A DNA stretch of 64,000 nucleotides from Perognathus longimembris pacificus (Eukaryota; Chordata; Mammalia; Rodentia; Heteromyidae). This document shows, in pieces, positions 10,010 to 22,300 of the stretch (positions are counted from its first letter, which is position 1; every line of letters starts with the position of its first letter). The stretch covers positions 7,551,886-7,615,885 of the forward strand of contig NC_063171.1 in NCBI RefSeq assembly GCF_023159225.1. Reading direction: 5' to 3'. The notes below the pieces were generated by a model that saw nothing but the letters and a program-made list of their open reading frames with translations, was not told the origin of the DNA and made no database searches. Position numbers and translations under genes: made by a program.

Positions 10010-12527
10010 TTCATGAGAATTACTTTGAACTTCTAATTTGCTTTAGGAATTATGGACATTTTAACAATGTTAATTTTTCTTAACATGAACAAGGGGGCTG
10101 TTTCCTTTTATGTGTGTATTTTTCAATTTTCCCTTAAATTTTTGTAGTTATCTAGGTATAAGTTTTGATTTAAATAAATTTATTAGTTTTTTGTAGTTAA
10201 TGTAAAATGTAATATTTTCTTATTTTTCAGTTTCAATGCTACTTCATAGAATTGGTACCTGTTTTATGTATTTGTATTTAGTCCTTAACTTTAATGCATC
10301 TCTTAATTGTAACAGATTTTTCCTGTAAGTTTTACAAGATTCTGCATGTACAATTATATCATCAGAAAATAGCAGCAATTTATCTCTTTATTTCTTACTT
10401 AAATGTCTTTTTACTCTTTTTTTTTTTTGGTTAATGTTTCTGATCTTTGAATATTTTGTGGAAAGAGTGAGCATCCTTGCTTTACTTTGGTTCCTAAAGG
10501 GTTCAGTTTATTTATTGTTGAAGGTGATCTGAACTGTGGCCTGATCATAAATGCCCTTTAGTACAATCAGTACATTCTTTCCGAAAATAATTTGTTGAGT
10601 TTTTATAAGGAAAGCATGCCACATTTTGTCAAGTACTTTTGCTGACTCTAATGAGATGTTCACATGGATTTTGATTTTCATTCTGTTAATAAAATGTACA
10701 ACATTTACTCATTAAAAATGTCAACTCATCTTCACATCCCAGGAATAAATTTCACTTGAATTGTGATCGAAGAAGTGTTGTGGCACTAGGTTTGTTAGTA
10801 CTTTCAGGAAAACATCTGCATTTACAGTCATCACTTGTAGAAAACTCAGTAATTCAGGCATTATCAGGTAATATCTGTCACAAAGAGTGAATGTGTTTCC
10901 TCTTTTTCTATATTTGAAAGAATTTGGGGAGCACTGATATTAATTTTTAAAATGTTAAGACTATTATCAGTGAAACTGTTATGTTTTAGGCTTTGCAGAC
11001 TTCTACTAATAATTTTCTACTCATTTAGGGTTTTTGTTTGTTTGTTTATCCTTTGCTTTCACTTTTTTAAGTCATTACACAGTACCAGTGTTTAGGAATA
11101 ATTATTTTTTATAAATTATCTACTTTTGGAATACAATTGTAAGTAATGGTTTTCCATAACCCATAGTATTTTCATTATATTCTCTTTTGTGCCTTCTCTC
11201 TCATTTCTGGTTTTATTGACTTGACTCATCTCTTTATTTTTTTAATCTAATGATATGTTTTAAATCAATCTTTTATATTACTCTAGAAACTACTTCATTA
11301 TTCTTTCTTTGAACTTTATGTTTCTTCCTACCAATTTTAGGCTTAATTTGTCATCTTCTTGATGCAGTCAAATATTGCTATAAAAATTCCTTTTAGAACT
11401 ATTTTTGCTGCATTTCAAAAATGTTGTTGTACTACATTTCCTTGTATTATTTGTCCAAAATGCTATTAAGTTTTTCCTTCATTGATACATTAGTTGTTTT
11501 GAAACATCCTTAACTTCCACAAATTTGTGAGCCTTCAAAACCTTCTTTCAGTTACTGATATCTAGTTTTATACCATTTGTAATTTGAGAATGTTCTTGAT
11601 ACAAATTTTAATCTGCTTAAGTTGCTAAGGGCACTCTGGTGACCCAGTACATATGCTATCTTGAAGAATGTTCCTTGTGTGTTTCAGGAAAACATATATC
11701 CCCTTTCTGTTCAATGTCATGTTCTGTATACATTTTTAGGCTCATTTTGTCTAAAGTGCTATCAAAACTCAAAGTGTCATGTTCATTTTTGTGAATGAGT
11801 GATCTGTTATAGTAAAGTACAATATTAATATCTTCTATTATCTATATCTTTTGGTCTAGAAAGATATTTGGTCTAGAAAGATATCTAGTTTCATTGTTCC
11901 TTCTTACTATTTCTCCCTACCAATTCCTTTAAGATTCTTTAATATTTTCTGCATTCATTTAGATGTTCAAATTACTATGATATCCAATAAATGTGACCCA
12001 TTTTTATTTTTTTATTTATTTTCAAATTTTTATTATCAAACTGATGTACAGAGAGGTTACAGTTTCATACATTAGGCATTGGATACATTTCTTGTACTGT
12101 TTGTTATCTTGTCCCTCATTTCCCCCTTCCTCCTCCCCTTTCCCTTTCCCCCTATGAGGTGTTCATTTCATTTACACCAAACAGTTTTGCAAGTATTGCT
12201 TTTGTAGTTTGTCTTATTTTACTCTGTGTCTCTTGATTTTGGTATTCCCTTTCAATTTCCTAGTTCTAATATCAGTATAGATGGATTCCAATATACTCAG
12301 ATAAGACTACAGAGATAGTGTAGATACAACCACAGGAAGGTGATACAAGAACATCATCAATACTAGAAGCTACAGATACAGATGGGACGTTGAAAGTAGT
12401 TACAACTGTGATATAACAATCGTTTCCATAACATGGAGCTCATTTCACTTAGCATCGTCTTATGTGATCATAAGGGTATAGCTATTGGGTTCTTGTGATC
12501 CTCTGCTGTGACTTGCCTAAACCTGTA

Positions 12528-15347
12528 CTAATTATTCCCTTTAAGGGAGGCCATATAGTCCAAGTTTCTTTGAGTCTGGCTCACTTCACTTAGTATAATT
12601 TTCTCCAAGTCCTTCAATTTCCTTACAAATGGGTCAATGTCATTCTTTCTGACAGAGGCATAAAATTCCATTGTGTATATGTACCACATTTTCCTGATCC
12701 ATTCATCTACTGAGGGGCATCTGGATTGGTTCCAGATTCTAGCTATGACAAATTGTGCTGTGATGAACATTGTTGTGCTGGTGGCTTTAGTGTGATTATG
12801 TTTGTGGTCTTTTGGGTAGATGCCCAAAAATGGGGCTGCTGGGTCATAGGGGAGTTCTATATTTAGCCTTTTGAGGAATCTCCATACTGCTTGCCAGAGT
12901 GGCTGAACCAGTTTACATTCCAACCAACAATGAAGTAGGGTTCCTTTTGGCCACATCCCCTCCAACAATTGTGATTGTTAGTTTTCTTGATATATGACAT
13001 TCTTACTGGGGTAAGATGGAATCTCAATGTTGTTTTGATTTGCATTTCTTTTATGGCCAGTGATGTAGAGCACTTTTTCATATGTCTCTTGGCCATTCTC
13101 ATTTCCTCATCAGAGAAGTCTGTTTGTAAGTCTCTAGCCCACTTGATGAGGGGGCTATTGGTTCTATGCAGTTTTGTTTTGGATGAAGGTAATTTTTTTA
13201 GTTCTGCATATATTTTAGATATGAGGCCTTTGTCCTTTGAATGGCCGGTAAAGATCTTCTCCCAGTCTGTGGGCTTTCTGTTTATCTTGAGAGCTATGTC
13301 CTTTGCCGTGCAGAAGCTCTGCAGTTTGATGCAGTCCCATTTGTCCAACCTTTCTTTGTTTTGTAGCCTTTCTGGGTCTTTGTTAAGGAAGTTCCGTCCT
13401 GTGCCAAGGAGCCCAAGTGTTTCTCCTACTCCTTCCTTTAGTGTTTTCAGGGTGTCTGATTTGACTTTGAGGTCTTTAATCCATTTGGAATTGATTTTGG
13501 TGCAGGGTGATATATAAGGATCTAGTTTTAGTTTGTTGCATGTGTTGAACCAGTTTTGCCAGCACCATTTGTTAAAGAGGTTATCTTTCTTCCAAACTAT
13601 TGTTTTAGCTCCTTTATTGTCGGGTTTTTAGCACCCCCCGTGCTCCCCTGACCCATGGGAGAGACAGGGAGGGCATGCTCCGACCCAGAGAAGCCAAAAA
13701 AGGAAAAGGGTCGGCAGACCGCCCACACCCAGCCCTCCCTCACTGGAGGACAATGAGACAGCCTAGGAGTCAAGTTGGAGCAAGATCTTGTTTATTGGGG
13801 AAGTACGTGTCACTAATATAAGGCACAGGAGCCAATCAGGTCTAAGATCGGCAGGAAGGGGAGGCATGAGACGTCCATCAAGGGTGGAAGAGCTGGGGCG
13901 TCACAGCCCACAGAATGTCTCCAGGTTATAACCAAAGACACTTGTAGCAGCTGCGCGTTTTTGTTAGGCACCACGATCTTAGCTACACGTGGCACCAAGA
14001 CTGAGAAACAGGCGGGGCTAGCTAGTTGACTTCCAGGTGCCCCACACTTTATGAAAGATTAAGTAGGTGTAGTTCTGTGGGTTCATTTCTGGGTCTTCAA
14101 TTCTGTTCCATTGGTCTTCAGGCTTGTTCCGGTGCCAATACCAAGCTGTTTTTGTTACTATAGCTTTATAATACAGCTTGAAGTTGGGTATTGTAATTCC
14201 TCCAGCACTGTTCTTTCTGCTTAGGATTGTTTTTGCTATTCTAGGTCTTTTATTGTTCCATATGAATTTTTGGATTGCTTCCTCTATTTCATTAAAAAAT
14301 GGTGTTGGGATATTAATGGGTATTGCATTGAATTTGTAGATAGCCTTTGGCAATATTGCCATTTTGATTATATTAATCCTCCCAATCCAGGAGCATGGGA
14401 GGTTTTTCCATTTCCTTAGTTCTGACTTAATTTTGTTTTTCAAGCTTTTAAAGTTCTCACTGTAGAGGTCTTTCACTTCTTTGGTTAAGGTTATTCCTAG
14501 GTATTTTGTGTTTTGGGAGGCTATTGCAAAAGGAGTTGCTTTCCTGATTTCAGCCTTGGTCTTTGGGTAGTTAGCATAGAGAAAGGCCATTGATTTTTGA
14601 GGGTTTATTTTATATCCTGCAACTTTGCCAAAGTTTTGGATCAGCTCTAGTAGCTTGGGGGTAGAGTCTATGGGGTTCTTTAGGTATAGGATCATGTCAT
14701 CTGCAAAGAGAGAAAGTTTGACTTCATCTTTTCCTATTTGGATCCCCTTTATATTTTCTTCTTGCCTAATTGCTCTGGCTAGGACTTCTAGTAGCATGTT
14801 GAAGAACAGGGGAGAGAGTGGACATCCCTGTCTTGTTCCTGATTTTAAAGGGAATGGCTTTAGTTTTTCACTATTTAGAGTTATGCTTGATGTTGGTTTG
14901 TCATAAACTACCTTGATTATATTCAAGAATGTTCCCTGGAATCCCAGTTTTTCCAGGGCTTTTAGCATAAATGGGTGCTAGATTTTATCAAACGCTTTTT
15001 CTGCATCCAGAGATAAAATCATGTGGTTCTTTACCTTGCTCTGGTTGATGTGGTGGATTACATTAATTGACTTGCGTATATTAAACCAACTGGCATGAAT
15101 CCAGTTTAATCGTGGTGTATGATTTTTTTTTGATGACCTGTTGAAGTCGATTGGCCAGAATTTTATTGAGAATTTTTGCGTCTATGTTCATCAGGGAAAT
15201 CGGTTTATAGTCCTCTTTCCGTGATGAGTCCCTGCCTGGTTTGGGGATGAGGGTTATACTGGCTTCATAGAATGTGTCTGGTATTGAATGTTCTCTTTCA
15301 ATTTCATTGAAGAGTTTGAGAAATATTGGTGTGAGTTCTGTTTTGAA
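12528..15347 (-). pseudogene. L1 ORF2 remnant (reverse transcriptase and C-terminus)
   Basis: Broken reading frames together give the RT core and C-terminal domain of L1 ORF2p, the enzyme that copies L1 RNA into nicked target DNA. In order on the - strand: thumb/finger entry at 15356-15081; RT at 14968-14053 with RQGCPLSPL and the catalytic FADD at about 14696-14707; then, beyond the inserted LTR, 13348-12863 (DCIKLQSFCTAKDIALKINR) and 12968-12528. The last part carries the Cys-rich motif whose first Cys is in WRGCG and whose later ones are in HCWLECK, and it ends at MASLKGNN. The endonuclease is absent through 5' truncation. Frameshifts near 15.0 and 12.9 kb and the LTR make it inactive. Confidence 0.9.
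13618..14046 (-). mobile_element. Solo LTR of a class II (ERVK/IAP-type) endogenous retrovirus
   Basis: A 429-bp GC-richer block splits L1 ORF2. It is bounded by a perfect 6-bp duplication CTTTAT (13612-13617 and 14047-14052). On the - strand it begins TGTGGGGCACC and ends CCCGACA, the expected TG...CA termini. It has a TATA-like motif (+ coordinates 13815-13822) and an AATAAA signal (reverse of TTTATT, 13791-13796) in the right order for U3-R-U5. No internal viral genes remain, so it arose by LTR-LTR recombination. The uninterrupted L1 sequence at 20400-20430 confirms the empty site. Confidence 0.92.
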
Positions 15348-15752
15348 GTGACCCATATTTTATTATACTATTGTAGTGTTCAGGTTTATCTCTTGTTACA
15401 AATTTTAATTTGGAGTCTACTTGAGTATATATATATATGCTTACCCAATTTTTATTTCTGTTTGCATGTAATATTTTTATAACCCTTTATACTCAGTTTT
15501 TGTGATTCCTTAAATATAAGATAAATTTTATTATTACACATTGTATTGAATTACATCAAATATATTTACATGTATTGCACTACTATTATATGGCCCATAA
15601 AGATGTACAAATACTGTATCTCAGTAAACAATAAATTCTAAACTGTAAGGTGAGTCCTTTGTAGACAGGTAATGGTTGAATTTTGTCTTTATTTTCTTAT
15701 ATCTCATTGGTCAATCTATGTTTTTGGTGGGGGATTTAACTTATTTACTTTC

Positions 15753-15838
15753 TTTTTTAATTTTTATTTATTTATTTTTCTTATTTATTGTCAAAGTGAT
15801 GTACAGAGAGGTTACAATTTCATACATTAGGCCTTGGG
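15753..15838 (-). mobile_element. Very short L1 3' stub
   Basis: Only the last 60 or so bases of L1 plus an A-rich tail (TTATTGTCAAAGTGATGTAC, AGAGAGGTTACAATTTCATAC on +). It is flanked by a perfect 14-bp repeat ACTTATTTACTTTC at 15739-15752 and 15839-15852. Confidence 0.93.
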
Positions 15839-16399
15839 ACTTATTTACTTTCAAAGTACTTGTTGATTTGCAAGGCAACTGAGTTTATTGCGATATATTT
15901 TAGATTAATGTTTTATTCTTTTGCTGCATTTTAATATTATTTGATTATTTTCCTTCATGGTATTATTTCAATTCTATTTTTAATATTTATATTATCAACT
16001 TTAAATTTAAATTTATTCTTTCCTTATGAAGCCTTGAAAATTTTAGTGTATTAAGTGAGCTAACCTTAGGGCCCATGTTCATACAGTGTGAGCCCCCAAT
16101 CTCTAGCTGTCCTAGACAGTTTAGGATTACAACTTATACAGGTATGGGGTTCTAGTGGGAGATAGATGGTAGCAGGTAATGGGTGGCTGAGTGGCAGAAG
16201 TATCCAACAAGCAAGTGTGGTTTGTTATACAGGTAACATTTGCCAGGTAATGGCTACCTGTAGTTATCTCAGTCTTGGAAAAATAACAGACATCCCAGTC
16301 TCGTCCTGGTGAAAGATTGTTGTTAAGGAGGAAGTGGGATATCGGGATATCCAATGTAGACAATTGTTTAGTTCTATTGGCTGTGGGTTATATCCTATG

Positions 16400-16775
16400 A
16401 TGACAGGGCTGTCTTTTTATTTTAATTGCTGGTACTGGGGTTTAAATTCAGTACTTTAGACTTACTAGACAGGCTGTATATCACTGAAGACACAAGATCA
16501 GCTTTATTTGTTCTTGTTGCTTTGTGTGTGTATGTGTTCATGTGTGCGCACGTGTGTACATGTGTGTATCAACCGGTACAGTGATTTGAATTCACTGTCT
16601 CACACTCACTTAATTTTTTCATCTTATGGTTGGAATTCAGCCACTTGAGCTATGTCTCCACTTCCAGGTTTTTTCCTAGTTAATTGCATGTGTTTCATGC
16701 ACTCTACTACCTAACTTGGCTTTCAAGCATGATCATCAGATCTTAGCCTGCAGAGTAGCTAGAAGTACAGGTTAA
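16400..16775 (-). mobile_element. Degraded SINE fragments around a GT/GC-rich tract
   Basis: At 16425-16500 a reversed ID-like piece (GCTGGTACTGGGGTTTAAATTC). At 16520-16565 an alternating GTGTGTACATG/GTGCGCACGTG tract. At 16565-16775 a decayed dimeric SINE (AGCCACTTGAGCTATG, GATCATCAGATCTTAGCC, CAGAGTAGCTAG). Bases 16021-16400 hold nothing I recognise. Confidence 0.5.
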
Positions 16776-17094
16776 TTTTGAGATAAGTTCTGGTATTCTT
16801 CAGTGACTATCCTGGACCATACACTTCTTCATTAAACTTCCTTCTATAGCTGAGATGACAGATTTGTTCCTTCACACCCAGCTTTGTATTTTGAGAAGAG
16901 TAAGGTATCAATAAAATCTATTTTGGCTATCAAGGATATTAAATGTACTATATCCTTTTCAGTAACTTTAACTATCATTCTTAGAGTTATTTTAATAAAG
17001 ACAATTTATGTTAAATAGCAAAGCAGAAATTAGATTTGGTAGACTTTAATTGGCATATTATGTCTGTCTTTTAATTGACACAGAATACCTTTTA

Positions 17095-17240
17095 ATTAAT
17101 TAATTTCTAAATTGTTATTGTAAAAGTGATTAAAGAGGGGTTGTAATTACACAAATGAGGCAATAAGTACATTTCTTTTTGAACAGTGTCACCCCTTCCC
17201 TGTTCTCTCACAGGTTTTCCCTCTTGTTCCTCCCTTACAA
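17095..17240 (-). mobile_element. Probable old L1 3'-end fragment
   Basis: TTGTTATTGTAAAAGTGATTAAAGAGGGGTTGTAATTACACAAATGAGGC followed by AAGTACATTTCTTTTTGAACAGTGTCACCCC parallels the reversed L1 3' ends elsewhere, but is divergent. The following 17240-17580 looks related but I could not align it. Confidence 0.4.
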
Positions 17241-17584
17241 GTTGCATTATTCATTTTCAACATAATGCCTACAACGTATAAGCACTGTATTTGTTCGCCC
17301 TTTATCATATAATTTCTGTGTTCCCCCTTACCCTTCCTTAAACAGATAATCTTACAAACAAGACAAAAGATGAGGAAGGCAAAAGTAGCAAAGGGGAAAT
17401 TCTCTTACATCTCTTCCCTCCCAAAAAATTAAAATGAAAATAAGAAATGTTAAATATATCTTTATATGAAAGGGTAACAAGTGACATGGATGACTGGCAA
17501 ATCAAGACAACAAGGAAGTAATCTCCAAAGAAACTCAGTTTCACATGTTTATTGAGAAATGTCCTAAATAAGAGCATTAAAGGT

Positions 17585-17720
17585 TTAAATTACACCTTTT
17601 GAGAGTTATGATAGATGGGGTGGGGGAGAAGGATGGAATGGGTAACACTGATCCAGATGCATTGTATTCATGTATAGGTACTGATGATAAAAACAAATTC
17701 AAATAAAAAAAACCTATTTT
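17585..17720 (+). repeat. Copy of the recurrent unnamed 3'-tail repeat
   Basis: GGGGAGAAGGATGGAATGGGTAACACTGATCC, AGATGCATTGTATTCATG and GATAAAAACAAATTCAAATAAAA align with 6.1 and 35.95 kb. Sequence from 17720 to 18750 shows no gene or clear repeat. Confidence 0.55.
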
Positions 17721-19397
17721 GGCCTGTTTTTTTTTTCTGGTGTGGCCTTTGACTATGATCCTCTTGATCTTTGCCTCAAGAAGAAGTAAAGGTTAACAAG
17801 TATAAGGCACTGGTACCTTGTCTAGTTTCTTTAATAAATGTCGGTGTTTTACAAAATAACAACTGTCAGAGTTAATCTTATGTCTGCAGAGGCCTTCAGT
17901 TTTTCAGAATGGCTATCCTTAAATAGGGCAAAGAAATACACTTTCATGTTTTAGAGGTTACATAAGGCAGACAGAAATACTAATAACAATCTATGTCTAC
18001 CTCAAATCACTGTAAATTTGATTGAACACAACTCCTCAGTTCTCACCATTCCCTATACAAATTTTGTGTTCTGATACAAGAATTTATATCATTTCATAAT
18101 ACTTGTTTATTTACAATTTTTATTGCCTTGTACTCTTGCTAAGCTTTCATACTCAATGCTAATGTCCCAACACATGAGCCATTCTACTTTGGGCTGCTTT
18201 TCTGATTAATTTTAGATGTGAGACTTACGGAATTTTTTGCCTTGGCCATCTTAAATCTTGTGATCCTTAAATTTCTTCCTCCCAACTGTCAAGTGTTATA
18301 GGCTACACCACTGGCACAACTATAGTTTATTTATATTTAACATTCATATATCTGACTTGTAATCCTTGTACTGGGGATATGCCTAGTGTGGTATTTCTTA
18401 TCCTTTCAGTTATGTACATTTATAACTTATAAATATTATTCACTGACAACCTAAGAAGTCCCTTTGAAGCAGGCTTTGTGGTGATAATCTTATGGGAAAG
18501 TTTATATGTTTTCCTTTATTTGTTTATTTTTCTTATTAATTTTTTATTTTCCTAAAAGATTTAAACATGAGCAACAATGATCCACTACCACAACTTAAGA
18601 AATTAATATAAGCATACAGCTTTGTTCCTAACTGCATACTTCTTTCAGGTTTTAGCAGTACATTCATTAATGTTGAATTTTGTTCTTTTTCTGCATGTAA
18701 TTTATGATGTTACAAATCATTTTCTGTTTTTTTTCTTGATTCTTTCTTTTTTTAATATATTTATATTATCAAACTGAATTACAGAGAGGTTACAGTTTCA
18801 TACATTAGGCATTGGGTACATTTCCTTATATATATATTATCAAACTGAATTACAGAGAGGTTACAGTTTCATACATTAGGCATTGGATACATTTCTTGTA
18901 CTGTGTGTTACCTTGTCCCTCATTCCCTCCTCACCCCTCCCCCTTTTCCTTCTCCCCCATGAGTTGTTCAGTTGTTCAGTTCATTTTCACCAAACAGTTT
19001 GTAAGTATTGCTTTTGTAGTTGTTTCTCTTTTTTACCCTGTGTCTGTTGATTTCGGTATTCCCTTCCAATTTCCTAGTTCTAATACCAGTATACCCAGTT
19101 TCCAGAATACTCAGATAAGATACCAAGATAGTGTAGATACAACCACAGTAGGTGATACAGGAATATCATCAATAATAGAGGCTACAGTTACATATGGCAC
19201 GTTGAAAGTAGTTACAACTGTGATATAACAATCTTTTCCATAACATGGAGTTCATTTCACTTAGCATTATCTTATGTGTTCATAAGGGTATAGCTATTCG
19301 GCTCCTGTAATCCTCTGCTGTGACTTGCCTAAAACTGTACTGATTATTCCCTTTAAGGGAGACCATATAGTCCATGTTTCTTTGAGTCTGGCTCACT

Positions 19398-22300
19398 TCA
19401 AGTAGTATAACTTTTGCAAACTCCTTCCATTTTCTTACAGTGGGGCAATGTCATTCTTTCTGACAGAGGCATAAAATTCCATTGTGTATATGTACCACAT
19501 TTTCCTGATCCACTCATGTACTGAGAGGCATCTGGATTGGTTCTAGATTCTATGAGAAATTGTGCTGCGATGAACATTGTTGTGCTAGTAGCATTAGTGT
19601 GATTATGTTTGTGGTCTTTTGGGTAGATGCCCAAAAGTGGGGCTGCTGGGTCATAGGGGAGTTTTATGTTAAGCCTTCTGAGGAATCTCCATACTGCTTG
19701 CCAGTGGCTGAACCAGTTTACATTCCCACCAACAATGAAGTAGGGTTCGCTTTAGGCCACATCCCCTCCAACAGTTGTTATTGTTAGTTTTCTTGATATA
19801 TGACATTCTTACTGGGGTAAGATGAAATCTCAATGTTGTTTTGATTTGCATTTCTTTTATGGCCAGTGATGTAGAGTACTTTTTCATATGTCTCTTGGCC
19901 ATTCTCATTTCCTCATCAGAGAAGTCTGTTTGTAAGTCTCTAGCCCCCTTGAAGAGGGGGCTATTGGTTCTTTGCGGTTTTGTTTTGGATGAAGGTAATT
20001 TTTTTAGTTCTGCATATAGTTTAGATATGAGGTCTTTGTCTGTTGAATGGTCGGTAAAGGTCCTCTCCCAGTCTATGGGCTTTCTGTTTATCTTGCGAAC
20101 TATGTCCTTTGCCATGCAGAAGATCTGTAGTTTGATGTAGTCCCATTTGTCCAACCTTTTTTGATTTGTAACCTTTCTGGGTCTTTGTTAAGGAAGTTCC
20201 GTCCTGTGCCAAGGAGCCCAAGTGTTTCTCCTACTCCTTCCTTTAGTGTTTTCAGGGTGTCAGATTTGATTTTGAGGTCTTTGATCCATTTGGAGTTGAT
20301 TTTGGTGCAGGGTGATATATAAGGATCTAGTTTTAGTTTGTTGCATGTGTTGAACAAGTTCTGCCAGCACCATTTGCTAAAGAGGCTATCTTTCTTCCAG
20401 ACTATTGTTTTAGTTCCTTTATGAAAAATTAAGTAGGAGTAGTTCTGTGGGCTCATTTCTGGGTCTTCAATTCTGTTACATTGGTCTTCAGTCCTGTTCT
20501 GGTGCCAATACCAAGCTGTTTTTATTACTATAGCTTTATAATACAGCTTGAAGTTGGGTATTGTAATGCCTCCAGCACTGTTCTTTCTGCTTAGGATTGT
20601 TTTTGCTATTCTAGTTTTTTTATTGTTCCATATGAATTTCTGGATTGATTCCTCTATTTCATTAAAAAATGGTGTTGGGGGCTGGGGATATAGCCTAGTG
20701 GCAAGAGTGCCTGCCTCGGATACACGAGGCCCTAGGTTCGATTCCCCAGCACCACATATACAGAAAACGGCCAGAAGCGGCGCTGTGGCTCAAGTGGCAG
20801 AGTGCTAGCCTTGAGCAGGAAGAAGCCAGGGACAGTGCTCAGGCCCTGAGTCCAAGGCCCAGGACTGGCCAAAAAAAAAAAAAAAAAAAAATGGTGTTGG
20901 GATATTAATGGGTATTGCATTGAATTTGTAGATAGCCTTTGCCAATAATGCCATTTTGATTATATTAATCCTCCCAATCCAGGAGCATGGGAGATTTTTC
21001 CATTTCCTTAGATCTGACTTAATTTCGTTTTTCATGTTTTTAAAGTTCTCATCGTAGAGGTCTTTCACTTCTTTGATTAAGGTTATTGCTAGGTATTTTG
21101 TGTTTTGGGAGGCTATTGCAAAAGGAGTTGCTTTCCTGATTTCAGCCTCCGTCTTCGGGTCGTTAGCATAGAGAAAGGCCGTTGATTTTTTAACGTTTAT
21201 TTTATATCCTGCAACTTTGCCAAAGTTTTGGATCAGCTCTAGTAGCTTGGGGGTAGAGTCTATGGGGTTCTCTAGGTATAGGATCATGTCATCTGCAAAG
21301 AGAGAAAGTTTGACTTCATCTTTTCCTATTTGGATCCCCTTTATATTTTCTTCTTGCCTAATTGCTCTGGCTAGGAATTTTAGTGGTATGTTGAAGAGAA
21401 GGGGAGATAGGGGACATCCCTGCCTTGATCCTGATTTTAAAGGGAATGGCTTCAGTTTTTCACCATTTAGAGTCATGCTTGCTGTTGGTTTGTCATAAAC
21501 TGCCTTGATTATATGCAAGAATGTTCCCTGGAATCCCAGTTTTTCCAGGGCTTTTAGCATGAATGGGTTCTGGATTTTATCAAACGTTTTCTCCACATCG
21601 AGTGATATAACCATGTGGTTCTTTACCTTGCTCTGGTTGATGTGGTGGATTACATTAATTGACTTGCATATATTGAACCAACTTTGCATCCCTGCCATGA
21701 ATCCAGTTTGATCGTGTTGTATGATTTTTTTGATGACCTGTTGACCTCGATTGGCCAAAATTATATTGAGAATTTTTGAGTCTGTATTCACCAGTGAAAT
21801 TGGTCTATAGTCCTCTTTCCATGATGATTCCCTGCCTGGTTTTGGGATGAGGGTTATATTGGCAACATAGAATGTGTCTGATATTGAACGTTCTCTTTCA
21901 ATTTCATTAAAGAATTTGAGAAATATTGGTGTGAGTTCTGTTTTGAAGGCCTTGTAGAATTCTGCTGTGAATCCGTCTGGACCTGGGCTTTTCTTGGATG
22001 GGAGATCACTTATTGCCTATTCTATTTCAGTACTGGATATGGGTCTGTTTAGAAGGTTTAAGTCTTTATCGTTGAGTTTGAGGATATGAATTTTTTCTAG
22101 GAAATCATCCATTTCTTCTAAGTTCTCGAATTTGTTGGCATAAAGGTTTGCAAAATAGTCCCCTATTATTGACTGAATTGTGGTTGTTCAGTGGTGATGT
22201 TACCTGTTTCATCTCTTATCTTGTTTATTTGAGTGTGCTACCTTCATGTTTTGGTGAGGTTTTTGGGCCTGTGAGTGTTTATAGATTCAGTAGTGTTTGT

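Larger units (their letters stand above)
12007..15347 (-). mobile_element. 5'-truncated L1 with target-site duplication
   Basis: A 3.3-kb L1 on the - strand, running from its A-rich tail (TTTTATTATCAAACTGATGTAC on +) to the middle of ORF2. GTGACCCAT followed by T/A-rich sequence flanks both ends (11993-12001 and 15348-15356), marking the duplicated target. That target was inside the ancient L1. It is much less decayed than its host element and is interrupted by a solo LTR at 13618-14046. Confidence 0.9.
7990..16020 (-). mobile_element. Ancient L1, interrupted by three later insertions
   Basis: Read on the - strand, this is a heavily mutated mammalian L1. The 3' end lies near 8.0 kb (reverse of the CTAGTAACCAACACTCTTG and CACATGTGGTCTTATATTTTTG segments). 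ORF2 C-terminus and RT follow at about 9.3-11.9 kb. The endonuclease-side part resumes at 15.36-16.0 kb (GGAGTCTACTTGAGTATATA; GTCAATCTATGTTTTTGGTGGGG). The two halves are separated by the younger L1 at 12.0-15.35 kb. A SINE (9008-9212) and an L1 stub (15753-15838) are also inserted. No ORF survives. Outer boundaries are approximate. Confidence 0.65.

Noticed and set aside
12975..13517. 180-codon + strand open frame
   Set aside because: Antisense shadow of L1 ORF2; the same pattern appears opposite ORF2 at 19841-20140.
14625..14906. 93-codon + strand frame, with a near-identical one at 21217-21498
   Set aside because: Both are antisense to the L1 RT domain. Their similarity reflects the shared L1 origin, not a conserved gene.
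20680..20760. tRNA-like A/B-box sequence
   Set aside because: Part of a SINE with poly-A tail and target duplication, not a functional tRNA gene.
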